Below, one piece after another: positions 1 to 7,361 of a DNA stretch of 18,885 nt. Made by a program: the position numbers and the translations under genes. Under the pieces are notes generated by a model, which was not told the DNA's origin, searched no databases, and saw nothing but the letters and a program-made list of their open reading frames with translations. This DNA comes from Nitrospirota bacterium (GTDB lineage: Bacteria; Nitrospirota; Thermodesulfovibrionia; Thermodesulfovibrionales; JdFR-85). The stretch spans positions 1 to 18,885 of the forward strand of contig WFTX01000072.1 of assembly GCA_015485235.1 (NCBI GenBank), read 5' to 3'. Position 1 is the first letter of the stretch; every line of letters starts with the position of its first letter.

Positions 1-66
1 CTCTGTGGTATATTTCACTAATAAATGAAATAGTCTCTGATCACCGATGATTATAGGGAGAAGGGG

Positions 67-606
67 ATGAAAAAGACAAGCAACGAGAAAAAAAGTAACA
101 AAAAGATAAGCGTCAGGCGATTTGCCATAACCTATATTTTACTGATGGGTGGTTTCTTCTTCCTGATCAGCTTCCGCCCCATTCAGGAGGTTATCGACCT
201 GAACGGTCTTTACACGAGGGTGATAGTCTTTGTCACGGCAAAGATAATCGCCCTTTTTGACATCTCCGCCAGTGTGGATGGTTCCATAATCAGGCTTCCT
301 TCGATAGCACTCGATGTGAAGTTCGGTTGTAACGGGCTTGAGGCGGTCATGATCTACTCTGTTGCCATAATAGCCTTTCCTGCCCCGTGGAAAGACAAAC
401 TGATCGGTATAGCGGCAGGGTTTTTTCTGATACAGGTAATAAATGTGCTCAGAATAGCCGGACTTGCCTATTCTGGTGTCTATCACAGGAAACTCTTTGA
501 CCTCATTCACATCTATGTAGCCCAGGGGGTGATGATTGCAGTTGCCCTTGGCGTATTCCTCCTGTACCTGAGGTACACCGGCAGGAGACATGAAGCCCGT
601 ATTTAA
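67..606 (+). CDS. xrtH: Exosortase H (XrtH-type transpeptidase/protease)
   Basis: A 179-residue integral membrane protein of the exosortase/archaeosortase family. These enzymes act in the inner membrane and cleave or transfer proteins that carry a short C-terminal sorting signal. The family triad is visible: Cys88 in the motif FGCNGLEA, Arg129 in NVLRIAGL and His148 in DLIHIYV. After a Lys-rich cytoplasmic N-terminus (residues 1-18) several hydrophobic segments follow (about 19-36, 50-66, 92-106, 112-135, 150-169). The short length and the partner gene directly downstream fit the XrtH subgroup rather than the longer PEP-CTERM exosortases. The start is supported by a purine-rich ribosome site, GGGAGAAGGGG, just upstream. 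The next gene starts 17 bases before this one stops, so they are translationally coupled. No target with a sorting signal is seen in this window. Confidence 0.88.
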   Translation: MKKTSNEKKSNKKISVRRFAITYILLMGGFFFLISFRPIQEVIDLNGLYTRVIVFVTAKIIALFDISASVDGSIIRLPSIALDVKFGCNGLEAVMIYSVAIIAFPAPWKDKLIGIAAGFFLIQVINVLRIAGLAYSGVYHRKLFDLIHIYVAQGVMIAVALGVFLLYLRYTGRRHEARI

Positions 607-1183
607 AGGTGAGACCTTCAGGATCATTCTTGTTTTTCTTGTCTCCTATGTGCTCTTTCTCTTTCTGTGGATCTCAGTGAAAGACAGCTACGGCTATCTC
701 ATAACGGTGATTGCTTCAAAGGGGCTCCAGGCTGTCAAGGATGTCAAGGTGGAGGCCATCAAGACAGTTGGTGACCGGTATGTTGTTACCATGAGCCCTG
801 AACGGTTCAGGTCCATGCTTGTGGTGGATGTTTCTGTAAAGACCTCCACTTACACCTTCAACGCACCCCTTACCTTTGCCATAATGGCAGCCTTCTTTAT
901 CCCCCTGAGAAAAAGGCTTCTCAGTAGGGGTGAGAAAAGACCCTATCCCGTACTTTTAAGGATTTATGCAGAGTCCTGTCTGATACTGCTCTGTGTTCAT
1001 ATACTTTTTGTCCTCTCCCTTGAGGGGGAGAGGCTTACAAGGATAATGATGGAGCGGGGGTATGAGGAGATGGGAGTTCTCAAGCTGGGGTTCTGGCAAT
1101 TTCTGTGGGGTTTTGTTGATAATATGGTTATAAGGTTCGAGCCCTTTCTGATAGGGGCCTATCTTTACTTCAGAAGACGGTAA
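590..1183 (+). CDS. Exosortase H-associated membrane protein
   Basis: A 197-residue membrane protein whose start codon lies inside the end of xrtH, with a ribosome site (CAGGAGA) in the xrtH coding sequence. It has an N-terminal membrane segment (about 8-26), an extracytoplasmic stretch of about 60 residues, and three further hydrophobic segments (about 91-105, 125-146, 163-195). It has no recognisable catalytic motif. Its position and topology match the uncharacterised membrane protein that usually accompanies XrtH. A role as partner or substrate presenter is inference. Assignment rests more on neighbourhood than on sequence motifs. Confidence 0.72.
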   Translation: MKPVFKGETFRIILVFLVSYVLFLFLWISVKDSYGYLITVIASKGLQAVKDVKVEAIKTVGDRYVVTMSPERFRSMLVVDVSVKTSTYTFNAPLTFAIMAAFFIPLRKRLLSRGEKRPYPVLLRIYAESCLILLCVHILFVLSLEGERLTRIMMERGYEEMGVLKLGFWQFLWGFVDNMVIRFEPFLIGAYLYFRRR

Positions 1184-1297
1184 GGTCAAGGCTGAGGCTT
1201 AAAAGACAGCGTATAGCGGGTAGGGAAAGGGCGAGAAATGACCAATACACCGATATAACAACGTAAGGTTGAGGCTAAGGTCAAGGCCGAGGTTGAG
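1182..1297. repeat. Degenerate hexamer repeats (RAGGYY), two blocks
   Basis: Two short tandem blocks of a hexamer with consensus purine-A-G-G-pyrimidine-pyrimidine. The first has three units at 1182-1199 (AAGGTC, AAGGCT, GAGGCT). The second has five units at 1265-1294 (AAGGTT, GAGGCT, AAGGTC, AAGGCC, GAGGTT). The first block begins on the last bases of the stop codon of the XrtH partner gene. The 65 bases between the blocks show no gene or clear signal. Function is unknown. Confidence 0.75.
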
Positions 1298-1299
1298 TA

Positions 1300-1353
1300 A
1301 CCAAATAACTCAATAACCCAATACACTAATAAACCAATAAACCAATATACCAA
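1300..1353. repeat. Octamer tandem array ahead of the CooC-type gene
   Basis: Nearly seven units of an 8-base repeat with consensus AACCAATA. Two exact copies lie at 1332-1339 and 1340-1347, and variants such as ACCAAATA, ACTCAATA and ACCCAATA precede them. The array ends at the ribosome site of the next gene (AAAGGAG). It occupies the position where a promoter or leader would be expected. It is not a CRISPR: there are no unique spacers. Confidence 0.75.
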
Positions 1354-1363
1354 AGGAGAAAAG

Positions 1364-2131
1364 ATGTCATACTTGATTGCTCTTGCCGGTAAGGGTGGCA
1401 CAGGAAAGACGAGTATAGCGGGATTGACTGTGAGATATCTGGTCGAGAAACGGCGGGGGCCAGTCCTTGCAGTTGATGCAGACAGTAATGCCTGTCTGAA
1501 CGAGGCCCTTGGTGTTGAGGTTCATGCTACTGTCGGTCAGTTGAGGGAGTCTTCCCTGGAGACAATTCGCTCCGGTGCTTCAAGGCCCGGGGGGCTGAGC
1601 ATGGAGGAACTCTTCGAGTACCAGGTGAACCAGGCCCTTATCGAGGCAAAGGGTTTTGACCTCATTGTCATGGGAAGGCCCGAGGGCCCGGGCTGTTACT
1701 GCGCCGCAAACAACATAATAAGAAAATACACGGATATGCTCTCTGAAAAATATCCCTATGTGGTGATTGACAATGAGGCCGGAATGGAGCACCTGAGCAG
1801 GCGGACCACCCATAAGGTGAATCTCCTTCTGATGGTGAGTGATCCCACCGTAAAGGGTATCCAGACGGCAAAAAGGATAGACAGCCTTATTGATGAGCTC
1901 AAGCTGGATATAGACAGAAGGGTCCTTGTTATAAACAGGGTTGCTGGAGATGAAGGCGGGAAACTGAGGGATTATGCCCGGGACCTCGGGCTTGAAGTGG
2001 CAGGTCTTGTACCACAGGACGGGATGATCTTTGAGTATGATCTCGAGGGGAAGCCCCTTTTTGAACTGCCTGCAGACTCTCCATCGCTCTGCGCTGTTTA
2101 TGGGATTTTAGAGGGCCTGGAGATAGATTGA
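1364..2131 (+). CDS. cooC: CooC/AcsF-type ATPase for CODH/ACS nickel insertion
   Basis: A 255-residue cytoplasmic P-loop ATPase of the MinD/SIMIBI class. The deviant Walker A motif is GKGGTGKTS (residues 9-17), the switch I-like DAD is at 38-40, and the Walker B region is YVVIDNEAGMEHLSRRT from residue 132. The CxC pair Cys111/Cys113 (GPGCYCAANN) is the metal-binding signature of CooC and AcsF, which load nickel into carbon monoxide dehydrogenase or acetyl-CoA synthase. The start has a good ribosome site (AAAGGAG). It stands about 12 kb from the acs operon but on the same strand, so it probably serves that system. Whether it matures CODH (CooC) or ACS (AcsF) cannot be decided from sequence alone. 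Confidence 0.9.
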   Translation: MSYLIALAGKGGTGKTSIAGLTVRYLVEKRRGPVLAVDADSNACLNEALGVEVHATVGQLRESSLETIRSGASRPGGLSMEELFEYQVNQALIEAKGFDLIVMGRPEGPGCYCAANNIIRKYTDMLSEKYPYVVIDNEAGMEHLSRRTTHKVNLLLMVSDPTVKGIQTAKRIDSLIDELKLDIDRRVLVINRVAGDEGGKLRDYARDLGLEVAGLVPQDGMIFEYDLEGKPLFELPADSPSLCAVYGILEGLEID

Positions 2132-2193
2132 CCTTCTGATCTGTGTTGTATGACAAGTTGCAGGCCATATTTTTCCAGGAAGGACTCTCTGAG

Positions 2194-2757
2194 ATGAAGA
2201 AAGTCTTGCTTGCCGGTAGTTCACACACCAGGTTTTTCTATCCCTTCGTAAAGAGGTCTCTGGAAGGAGTAGCCATAGTCAGCAAACTGCCCTATGATGC
2301 AGGAAGAACCGACGAGATACTTGACTCACTGCATGACTGGCCTCTGGAAGGCCAGGATGTTGTGCACCTTTACTCAGGGCACAGGGATCTAATGCTGGAT
2401 AATAATGGAAGGCCTGTTATTACTCCGGAGGAGTTCAGGTCTAACCTTCAGAAGATTATCAGTATGATCTCCTCTCGTACTGATGCAAGGGTTGTGCTCT
2501 CCAATGTTCCACCTGTTTCAGAGGCCATTCTTGCAGAAGACGGGGACAGGAACCACCGTATAATGTCATACAACGGAATTATTTATGAGATTGCCGGAGA
2601 ATTTGAAATTCCTGTTCATGACTTCTGGGGCTTTGTCCTGAATCATCATGACAGGGAAGGGCTTTATCTTGACGGACTCCACTTCCGGCGTGAATTATAC
2701 AGGGAATTTGCAGAGTCTCTCTCGGACTTCCTGACAGGGCTGCTCTGTACAACATGA
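2194..2757 (+). CDS. SGNH/GDSL-type hydrolase family protein
   Basis: A 187-residue protein with SGNH-hydrolase landmarks. A block-I like motif LLAGSSHTRF puts the likely nucleophile at Ser10. A block-III like stretch VHLYSGHRDL (about 57-66) has His where Asn is usual. The catalytic Asp/His pair is in LDGLHF (Asp160, His163). It would be an esterase, acyl-hydrolase or acetyl-remodelling enzyme; the substrate is unknown. An in-frame ATG at 2143 exists, but the start at 2194 is preferred because AGGAAGGA lies about 9 bases upstream and the protein then opens directly on the first beta strand. There is no signal peptide, so it is probably cytoplasmic. It follows the CooC-type gene by 62 bases and converges on the regulator with 16 bases between stops. 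The atypical first and third blocks leave the catalytic claim open. Confidence 0.65.
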   Translation: MKKVLLAGSSHTRFFYPFVKRSLEGVAIVSKLPYDAGRTDEILDSLHDWPLEGQDVVHLYSGHRDLMLDNNGRPVITPEEFRSNLQKIISMISSRTDARVVLSNVPPVSEAILAEDGDRNHRIMSYNGIIYEIAGEFEIPVHDFWGFVLNHHDREGLYLDGLHFRRELYREFAESLSDFLTGLLCTT

Positions 2758-2773
2758 GAAAGAGAGGCAAGAT

Positions 2774-4186
2774 TCAGGAGATCATACCGCCCTGTTTTCT
2801 TGATATGCCATACTTTTTTGTCTTTTCGTAGAGGGTTGCCCTCGATATGCCCAGAACCTTTGCTGTCCTTGACATATTCCAGTTTGTCTCGGCAAGGACA
2901 GCGAGGATTGTCCTGCGTTCATTATCAGCCAGTGTCGGCAGCCGGGTCTGGTTGTTTTGTCTATCCAAGGTGTTGTCGTTAGCACAGGCCTCTGTAATTT
3001 CCGGAGGAAGCTCGGTGATATCAATCAGGGATCCCTTGCACAGGCTCACAGCGCGTTCTATCACATTCTTCAGTTCCCGGACATTCCCCGGCCACTCATA
3101 GACCCTCAATGCCTCCATGGCAGGTTCGGTCCACGAGATATCCCTGCGGTGCATTCTGTCCAGAAAGTAACGTACAAGAACGGGGATGTCTTCACGGCGC
3201 CTGTGCAGGGGAGGTATATTAACCGTCATGGAGCTGAGCCTGTAATAGAGTTCTTCCCTGAACTTGCCTTCCCGGATCATTGCCTTCAAATCCCTGTTTG
3301 TAGCAGCTATCAGCCTGAAGTCCACCTTCTGGGGATGAGTGCTTCCAAGCCTGTAGACAGTCTTGTCTTCCAGTACTCTCAACAGCTTGACCTGGGCATG
3401 AAGAGGCATATCCCCCACTTCGTCAAGAAAGAGGGTCCCCCTGTCCGCCAGCTCTATCTGGCCGACCTTGCCGTCTTTCTTTGCACCTGTAAAGGCACCG
3501 GGTACGTATCCAAAGAGTTCAGACTCAAAGAGTTCCTGAGGAATCGCCGCACAGTTGATGCTTACAAAGGGTCCTCTCTGTCGGTGACTTTCCTGGTGCA
3601 GGGCATGGGAGAAGAGTTCCTTCCCCGTGCCTGTTGCTCCCAGAAGCAGCACAGGCGAGTCTGTAATGGCGAAGTTTTTAATTAATTCCTTGGCCTGGAT
3701 GATGCCAGCGCTGACACCTATTATGTCATCAAGGGTGTATCTGGCCGAGAGCACGCTCTTCATTTTTTCCCTGTAGACGTTTATCTTTTTTTCAAGGAGA
3801 CAGAGCCTGTCAGAGAGGTCTTTCAACTCGCCTATGTCCCCGAAGAGGGATTGCGATATCACACCTGCCACTCCGTCAGAGTCAAGCACAGGAATCCTGT
3901 TAACAATAAGGATCTTCTTTTCCTTGCCTTCTCCAACGGAACACTTGAAACCAAACTCAGGTTGTGCCGTCTGGATAACGTTGCTTATCCTTGATCCCGG
4001 TATGTAGTCTGTGATGGATTTGCCTATTACTTCATCCTGGTTTACTCCAAGATAATCAGCATAGGTCCTGTTGATAAAGCGGATCTTGCATTCGCTGTCA
4101 CAAAAAATTATGCCACTGGGCAGATTGTTCAGAATAATTTCAGCGAGATGACCCTGTGTGAAATTTCTTCTGTTTTTTGGAGGCAT
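2774..4186 (-). CDS. PAS-domain sigma-54 activator (AAA+/Fis)
   Basis: A 470-residue enhancer-binding protein of the NtrC class. Domains in order: PAS sensor (about 11-120), a helical linker likely to form a coiled coil (120-148), the AAA+ module (about 152-380) and a Fis-type helix-turn-helix (about 436-460, with RTAKVLGISRATLYEK). Walker A is GATGTGKE (183-190), the sigma-54 contact loop GAFTGA is intact (230-235), and Walker B is TLFLDE (251-256). There is no receiver domain, so it probably responds to a ligand or redox cue at the PAS domain rather than to phosphorylation. An in-frame ATG at 4219 exists, but the ATG at 4186 has the better ribosome site (AAGGGAGAG). It is divergent from the 2-oxoacid/transport operon, whose leader carries a consensus sigma-54 promoter, so it is very likely that operon's activator. 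Confidence 0.95.
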   Translation of the reverse strand: MPPKNRRNFTQGHLAEIILNNLPSGIIFCDSECKIRFINRTYADYLGVNQDEVIGKSITDYIPGSRISNVIQTAQPEFGFKCSVGEGKEKKILIVNRIPVLDSDGVAGVISQSLFGDIGELKDLSDRLCLLEKKINVYREKMKSVLSARYTLDDIIGVSAGIIQAKELIKNFAITDSPVLLLGATGTGKELFSHALHQESHRQRGPFVSINCAAIPQELFESELFGYVPGAFTGAKKDGKVGQIELADRGTLFLDEVGDMPLHAQVKLLRVLEDKTVYRLGSTHPQKVDFRLIAATNRDLKAMIREGKFREELYYRLSSMTVNIPPLHRRREDIPVLVRYFLDRMHRRDISWTEPAMEALRVYEWPGNVRELKNVIERAVSLCKGSLIDITELPPEITEACANDNTLDRQNNQTRLPTLADNERRTILAVLAETNWNMSRTAKVLGISRATLYEKTKKYGISRKQGGMIS

Positions 4187-4233
4187 CACTCTCTCCCTTT
4201 CTTTTTTACCATACCACAAGTGTCTGTTTGAAA

Positions 4234-4249
4234 TCCAGACATGTCTGGA
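4234..4249. promoter_or_regulatory. Candidate enhancer site of the sigma-54 activator
   Basis: A perfect 16-bp palindrome, TCCAGACATGTCTGGA, lies about 160 bp upstream of the -24 element at 4411 and about 48 bp from the activator's start codon. A further half-site TGTCTG at 4221-4226 pairs with the CAGACA of the palindrome. Distance and symmetry fit an upstream activating sequence for a Fis-type dimer that could also control the activator gene itself. Binding is inferred, not shown. Confidence 0.55.
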
Positions 4250-4410
4250 AAATTTACACTCCTATATCTTCTCACAGGACAAGAAGACAACATTGCAGTG
4301 TTTTTTTGAAATGTGTAAGTCTTATGAAACTACTGGGAATAGAAGGCTAATCCTGATGTCATGGGTTTTTAGAACCGTTAGAAGAGAAGAGAGAGATCTG
4401 TTTTTTCCTC

Positions 4411-4426
4411 TGGCACGTGATTTGCT
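4411..4426 (+). promoter_or_regulatory. Sigma-54 (-24/-12) promoter of the 2-oxoacid/transport operon
   Basis: The sequence TGGCAC-GTGAT-TTGCT matches the sigma-54 consensus TGGCAC-N5-TTGCW at every defined position, with the invariant GG at 4412-4413 and GC at 4424-4425. Transcription would start near 4437-4439 and leave a leader of roughly 105 bases before the first gene. The divergent sigma-54 activator supports the call. The remainder of the 4187-4544 gap holds the palindrome at 4234-4249 and no convincing gene. Confidence 0.88.
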
Positions 4427-4544
4427 GTTATAGACTGTCAACAACTTCAGGACAGAAAACGGAATGGACAGGGATCTGACTGACTCTCAATGTTTAAGGC
4501 TTGAGTGAATTTATCGAGTGAACTTATCCGGAGGTGTGACTGGA

Positions 4545-6182
4545 ATGGAAAGCACTGAGTGTTTAAGAATGACGCGGAAGGTGGCTGCCTGTCAAAGGGC
4601 CTGTCCTGCCGGCATTGATGTTCCACGGTATATAAGGGCAATTGCTGATGGAAAGTTCGATAAGGCCCTTGCCATAATTCGGGAAGCCATTCCTTTTCCG
4701 TCAATCTGTGGCTATGCATGCTTTGCTCCCTGTGAAAGGAAATGTGGGAAAGGACAGTTTGACAGAGCCGTGGCCATCAGGGCATTGAAGAGGGCTGCTG
4801 CTGAAAGGGGTGGAGAGGCATGGAAGGAAAGCCTCGGAAAGATAAGCCTGGGGAATAAGAAAGTTGCAATTGTTGGGTCAGGCCCGAGTGGATTGACTGC
4901 TGCCTACTTCCTTGCATTGAAGGGACATGATGTGACAGTCTTTGAACAGAGAAGCGAGGCCGGTGGAATGATGCGGTGGGCAATCCCGGAGTATCGTCTT
5001 CCCCGTGAGGTCCTCAGGGCAGAGATAGGGGAGATAGAGGCGCTGGGAGTGAAAATACATACTAATTCTCAGGTTGATTCCATAGACGAACTTAAGAAGG
5101 CCGGTTATGCGGCTGTATATCTAAGTTGCGGGGCCCAGAAGAGCTCTACCCTCGGGATAGAAGGTGAGGATGCAGAAGGGGTAATAGGCGCCATAGAATT
5201 CCTGGTGAGTCTGAATTCAGGAAATCCTGTTGAGACAGGAAGACGCGTAGCTGTGATCGGTGGGGGCAACGCTGCAATAGATGCGGCAAGGAGCGCTGTC
5301 CGTCTTGGAGCGGAAGAGGTGAAGATTTTTTATCGGCGCACACGGAGTGAGATGCCTGCATACCCTGATGAGATTGATGCTGCCATTGAAGAGGGAGTGA
5401 GGATTGAATTCCTGTCTGCTCCTTCCCGCATAGAAAAGGTTGATGATGGATACAAGGTGACCTTTGACTGCATGGAACTGGGACCACCGGACAGAAGCGG
5501 CCGTCCAATGCCTGTTTGCAAGTTCGGGTTCAACTACAGTGAGGTTTTTGATACCATTATTGCAGCCATCGGACAGGAGATTGTCCTGGCGGATGATTTC
5601 GGTGTGCCCCTTAGTGAGAAGGGGATCATACAGGTGAAAGAGACGGATTTCTCTACTGATGTGGACGGGGTCTTTGCCGGAGGTGATGCTGTTTCAGGAC
5701 CGTCTTCGATCATAGATGCCATATCCCATGGACAGAGGGCGGCTTCTGCAATCGACAGATATCTGGGCGGGGATGGTTCCATTTACTTCAGGCTGGCTCC
5801 GGAAGAGACTGAAGTCAGCATGGCTTTCTATAATGAACCTTCATCCCCCCCTGTTGAGATACCAACCCTTCCTGTTGGCGAAAGGATAACCAATTTCAAT
5901 GTTGTCGAGAAGACACTGAATCCTCTTATGTCCAGAAAAGAGGCCGACCGGTGCCTCTGGTGCGATTACCGGCAGTTCGTTGTGGAACTTGATTTCGAAG
6001 CCTGCAAGGAGTGTGGGTATTGCGAGAGGGTCTGCCAGATGGAGGTTTTTGCTCGAGGTGAGAGGTTTAATGCCAAGGGATACCGTCCTTATGTGGTTAA
6101 GAGCCCCCAGAACTGTGTAGGATGCATGAAATGCTTCTATAACTGTCCGGATTTTTGTATAGAAATAAAAGGAGCGGAATAG
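4545..6182 (+). CDS. GltD-like FAD/NAD(P) oxidoreductase fused to a ferredoxin
   Basis: A 545-residue flavoprotein that would move electrons between NAD(P)H and the neighbouring 2-oxoacid oxidoreductase. The N-terminus (about 16-85) is the Cys-rich GltD-type domain with Cys16, Cys20, Cys55, Cys59, Cys63 and Cys67. The FAD fold begins at VAIVGSGPSGLTAA (107-120), the NAD(P) fold at VAVIGGGNAAIDAA (235-248), and a second FAD contact is GVFAGGDAVSGPSS (375-388). The C-terminus (about 484-540) is a two-cluster ferredoxin with two CxxCxxCxxxC motifs (Cys487-Cys497 and Cys524-Cys534). The ATG at 4545 is preferred over an upstream GTG at 4518 because CGGAGGTG lies about 10 bases before it. It opens the operon. 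It resembles the FAD subunit of phenylglyoxylate:NAD oxidoreductase (PadH) with the ferredoxin subunit fused on, though the substrate here is not proven. Confidence 0.85.
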   Translation: MESTECLRMTRKVAACQRACPAGIDVPRYIRAIADGKFDKALAIIREAIPFPSICGYACFAPCERKCGKGQFDRAVAIRALKRAAAERGGEAWKESLGKISLGNKKVAIVGSGPSGLTAAYFLALKGHDVTVFEQRSEAGGMMRWAIPEYRLPREVLRAEIGEIEALGVKIHTNSQVDSIDELKKAGYAAVYLSCGAQKSSTLGIEGEDAEGVIGAIEFLVSLNSGNPVETGRRVAVIGGGNAAIDAARSAVRLGAEEVKIFYRRTRSEMPAYPDEIDAAIEEGVRIEFLSAPSRIEKVDDGYKVTFDCMELGPPDRSGRPMPVCKFGFNYSEVFDTIIAAIGQEIVLADDFGVPLSEKGIIQVKETDFSTDVDGVFAGGDAVSGPSSIIDAISHGQRAASAIDRYLGGDGSIYFRLAPEETEVSMAFYNEPSSPPVEIPTLPVGERITNFNVVEKTLNPLMSRKEADRCLWCDYRQFVVELDFEACKECGYCERVCQMEVFARGERFNAKGYRPYVVKSPQNCVGCMKCFYNCPDFCIEIKGAE

Positions 6183-6184
6183 AG

Positions 6185-7360
6185 ATGAAGAGATACTTGG
6201 AGACTGGAAACTTTGCCATTACAGAAGGTGCAATCCTTGCCGGATGCCGTTTTTTTGCGGGCTATCCGATTACCCCGGCAACAGAGCTCGCCGAATCGAT
6301 GTCTTACAGGTTGCCCCAAGTCGACGGAATCTATATCCAGGGTGAGGATGAATGTGCGGCCCTCCATCTGTGCATTGGAGCCGCTCTGGGTGGGTACAAG
6401 GCCATGACGGCGACATCAGGCCCCGGATACATTCTTTATGCTGATCCCTATGGGTGGGCGATCGGGTGTGAGATCCCCCTTGTCATTCTCAATTCCGGAA
6501 GGGTCGGACCTGTAAGCGGTATAACCGGGGCTCCGGGTCAGGGAGAGTTTTATCTGACACGATATCCCACGCAAGGCGGGAACTTTGAGACGATTGTGCT
6601 CGCCCCGAACTCTGCCCAGGAAGCCATGGCTATTACAGTGGAGGCGTTTTATCTGGCCGAACGGTTCAGAACGCCGGTTACAATACTTGCCGATCAATTG
6701 ATTACTGACGGATTCGAAGATATCAGTGTGCCGGAAAATGAAGAGGAGATGAAGGAGATGGGCTTCAGGACATGGCCACGGAAAATCAACAAGGGTCCGG
6801 AGTTTTATCCGCCTACAGATGAAATCGATATTCCTCCCGTTGTTCTTGGCCACAATACAGGTGCACTCTGTTCAGACTGGACTCCAACGGAAGAAGGGTA
6901 TGATATTGAGGAGGTGGCCGCGCATCACAAACACGCCTACCGGTTGATCTATAAGATACGCAACAACAGGAATCTCTTCAGTAATCTTTATGAGAAGACC
7001 TTTTTAGATGATGATCCGGACCTGATTGTCGTCTCCTATGGTACACCTTCCCGCGTTGTGAATACGGCGGTGAAAAAGGCAAGAGAAAGAGGTCTGAAGG
7101 TTGGGGCCCTCCGGTTGATAAACCTCTGGCCTTTCCCGGATGAGCACTTCCAGAAAAGCACCAGGTACCTTTCCGTCGAGCTGAACTGGGACGGCCAGTT
7201 AGTGCGTGAAGTGCAACGGGCGGTTCCCAAGGATGCCGAGGTGCATTTTCTTGGAAGCTGTGGAGATCTTCCGACAGTACAGGATCTGATCGAGACCTTT
7301 GAGAAACTGCTGAAAGGACAATCACTCTCCCGGCGTGGTTGGGAATTGGAGGGATGGTAA
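6185..7360 (+). CDS. 2-oxoacid:acceptor oxidoreductase, alpha subunit
   Basis: A 391-residue alpha subunit of the 2-oxoacid:ferredoxin oxidoreductase family, which interconverts a 2-oxoacid and CoA with acyl-CoA, CO2 and reduced ferredoxin. It carries the N-terminal pyrimidine-binding signature with YPITP (27-31), the GEDECAAL stretch around Glu54 that activates thiamine diphosphate, and the TATSGPG motif (75-81). A C-terminal transketolase-like domain begins near 280 (DLIVVSYGT). The start at 6185 is chosen over an in-frame ATG at 6155 that lies inside the preceding gene, because GGAGCGG sits just upstream of it; the gap to the previous stop is then 2 bases. The family includes KorA, VorA/PorA and PadG, so substrate cannot be named. 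Confidence 0.88.
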   Translation: MKRYLETGNFAITEGAILAGCRFFAGYPITPATELAESMSYRLPQVDGIYIQGEDECAALHLCIGAALGGYKAMTATSGPGYILYADPYGWAIGCEIPLVILNSGRVGPVSGITGAPGQGEFYLTRYPTQGGNFETIVLAPNSAQEAMAITVEAFYLAERFRTPVTILADQLITDGFEDISVPENEEEMKEMGFRTWPRKINKGPEFYPPTDEIDIPPVVLGHNTGALCSDWTPTEEGYDIEEVAAHHKHAYRLIYKIRNNRNLFSNLYEKTFLDDDPDLIVVSYGTPSRVVNTAVKKARERGLKVGALRLINLWPFPDEHFQKSTRYLSVELNWDGQLVREVQRAVPKDAEVHFLGSCGDLPTVQDLIETFEKLLKGQSLSRRGWELEGW

Positions 7361-7361
7361 G

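Noticed and set aside
2957..3685. A 242-codon plus-strand frame opposite the sigma-54 activator
   Set aside because: It is a shadow of the activator's AAA+ domain; the minus-strand reading has every family motif, and this one has none.
4158..4433. A 91-codon plus-strand frame across the divergent control region
   Set aside because: It overlaps the start of the regulator gene, has no ribosome site, and runs through the sigma-54 promoter and palindrome. Its composition is that of non-coding AT-rich DNA.
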